64,000 bases of DNA from Escallonia rubra (taxonomy: Eukaryota > Streptophyta > Magnoliopsida > Escalloniales > Escalloniaceae), in the NCBI GenBank assembly GCA_033065855.1, contig JAVXUO010001016.1:107747-171746 (forward strand). The letters run 5' to 3'. Below are positions 62,691 through 64,000 of the stretch, piece after piece. Each line of letters opens with the position of its first letter. The first letter of the stretch is position 1. Under the pieces are notes generated by a model. The model was not told where the DNA came from, made no database searches, and saw only the letters and a list, made by a program, of their open reading frames with translations. The translations under genes and the position numbers were made by a program.

Positions 62691-62850
62691 TGATAGCGCT
62701 AGAAACTTAACCCAAGTTGTTAGCGCGATCTGGCCGTCCACGGGAGAGAATGGACGGCCAGATCGCGCGCCACAACAACACTTTTTTTCACCGTCCGCTA
62801 CATTATGTAGCGGACGGCCAAACAACGCTAGCAACTTGCTAGCGCTATCA
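62691..62850. mobile_element. Foldback MITE with strong hairpins
   Basis: The outer ends are inverted: TGATAGCGCTAG at 62691-62702 and CTAGCGCTATCA at 62839-62850. Inside, a perfect 18 bp stem is formed by 62723-62740 and 62751-62768 with a 10-base loop. A second perfect 13 bp stem, CCGTCCGCTACAT against its reverse complement, is at 62791-62817 with a 1-base loop. The segment is far more GC-rich than its flanks. No clear target duplication; a GC/CA microsatellite lies just before it (62658-62683). Confidence 0.7.
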
Positions 62851-62989
62851 ACGGATCAGCTCCCTATATATATATAACCCCTAACCAGCAAAAAACAAAT
62901 ATAAAAGCACATACAAATAGGATAAATATGAAACTAAAACTAAATAGAGCCTAATAGCATAACTAATCAAAATATACGACCCTTGTCAG

Positions 62990-63655
62990 TAGGGAGCACG
63001 GTTCGGTTCGGTTTGGGGGTCAAACTGCAAACCAAACGTTATCTCCCGGTTTGAAAAATCTTAAACCGAACTGAACCAAACACCATCAATTTGGACATTT
63101 CAGTTTAGTAGGTTTAAACGGTTCAGTTTGGTCGATTTGTGCCCATTTAAAAAAGCTGTCCAAATGTTATTCAAGATTCAAGTTATAGTTTTTTTCTAAA
63201 TTACACATAACCTTATTACATTCAATATCTAACTACTCGTATTAATATGATTTAGGTATTGTTCAAGACATATGTTACAAAAAAAAAAACTCAGTTATGC
63301 CTTTGTTATTGATGTGCAAGAAAAAATTAACAAGTATACATGGCATATCGATAACTAGACTTTTGTGTTATAATTGATTTCATTATTTTCTTTTCTTTTA
63401 ACTTTTAAGGTTTTGTTTATTTAGATTTGCTTAGTACCATATACATAAAATTTATCAATAAATGTCATTAAAAATAAATTAGTATATCATAAGTCCGTTC
63501 GGTTCGATTTGTGATATGAATCGAACCGAACAGAGGTCGGTTTAAGAAATGTGAAACCAAACCGTTAAGATATTTCTACGTTTCGAATTGGATTGGTTCA
63601 GTTTAGTCACTTTGGACGTTTCGAATCAGTTTGAACAATGTGGTGTTCACCCCTA
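62990..63655. mobile_element. hAT-type MITE with perfect 8 bp target duplication
   Basis: Flanked by CTTGTCAG at 62982-62989 and 63656-63663. It starts TAGGGAGCACGGTTCGG and ends GTGTTCACCCCTA, with ggttcggtt-type subterminal repeats near both ends in opposite orientation, typical of plant hAT MITEs. 666 bp, AT-rich centre, no ORF. Confidence 0.85.
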
Positions 63656-63663
63656 CTTGTCAG

Positions 63664-64000
63664 CCAGCAACCCAAATTCCAGACACATGTCCCCGTCGCG
63701 GTCACGTGTCTTGATCCCCGTGCATCCACACCGGTGCCGAAAAACCCATCGTCTTCGACTAACCGTCCATTGCCCAGCATAGATGACACTATCCAAGGAA
63801 CTCTCCAGCAGAAGCCCTGTCGGAATCAGCAAAAAAGAGCCCCATCAAAAGCCCTTCACAACCAGCACACTGCCAGACAAAGACCCAAGACCCCAGACGA
63901 GCACCAGCAGCCACCGACTGAAACCACCTCAGCCCTACCTCTAACCCCCTTCCCCTAACCTAAATCAAACTAACCTACAATAGGGTAGAAACTAGGGGTG
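63664..64000. other. C-rich sequence at the window end, nothing recognised
   Basis: A + strand ORF of 106 codons crosses this stretch (63638-63958), but it begins inside the MITE and its Pro/Thr/Gln-rich translation resembles no family I know. It may be another captured or repeat-derived fragment cut by the window edge. Confidence 0.3.

Overview
This is a stretch of AT-rich eudicot plant nuclear DNA. The evidence is spliced genes with GT/AG introns, Ty3/gypsy and Ty1/copia retrotransposons, CACTA, Mutator-like and hAT DNA transposons, MITEs, and a plant-specific receptor kinase family. No organelle, bacterial or rRNA/tRNA genes were seen, and the species cannot be named from the sequence.

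Layout. 1-5669 is the 3' part of a Tat-lineage Ty3/gypsy element. It holds decayed pol on the + strand, a three-exon antisense gene, an array of about 20 palindromic minisatellite units, a polypurine tract and the 3' LTR. 5670-8257 is intergenic and carries one copy of a repeat that recurs near 49 and 51 kb. 8258-45211 (minus strand) is a single receptor-like kinase gene (signal peptide, LRRs, malectin domain, one membrane span, Ser/Thr kinase; subfamily LRR-VIII-2 type). I could join 24 exons with consensus splice sites into an uninterrupted reading frame of 1018 codons plus stop. The 37 kb span results from introns loaded with transposons: a TRIM nest, a hAT element and a solo LTR in intron 12; a Mutator-like element carrying a bZIP fragment and a 2.6 kb direct duplication in intron 11; a whole copia element in intron 8; and a CACTA element carrying a B3-domain fragment plus unrecognised exon-like ORFs in intron 2.

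45212-48103 is upstream DNA. 48104-51994 is a roughly 2.1 kb segment present twice in tandem; it is the 3' flank of the next gene copy. 52056-59528 (minus) is a tandem paralogue of the kinase that is clearly dead: stops, frameshifts, a lost splice donor and two missing LRR exons. 59610-63663 is a run of DNA transposons: a 1.46 kb Mutator-like element with perfect 9 bp target duplications, a Mutator-like element carrying an HMG-CoA reductase fragment, a small foldback element with strong hairpins, and a hAT-type MITE with perfect 8 bp target duplications.

The main story is a live-looking receptor kinase whose introns and surroundings have become a landing zone for transposons that capture host gene pieces (bZIP, B3, HMGR), next to its own decayed tandem copy.
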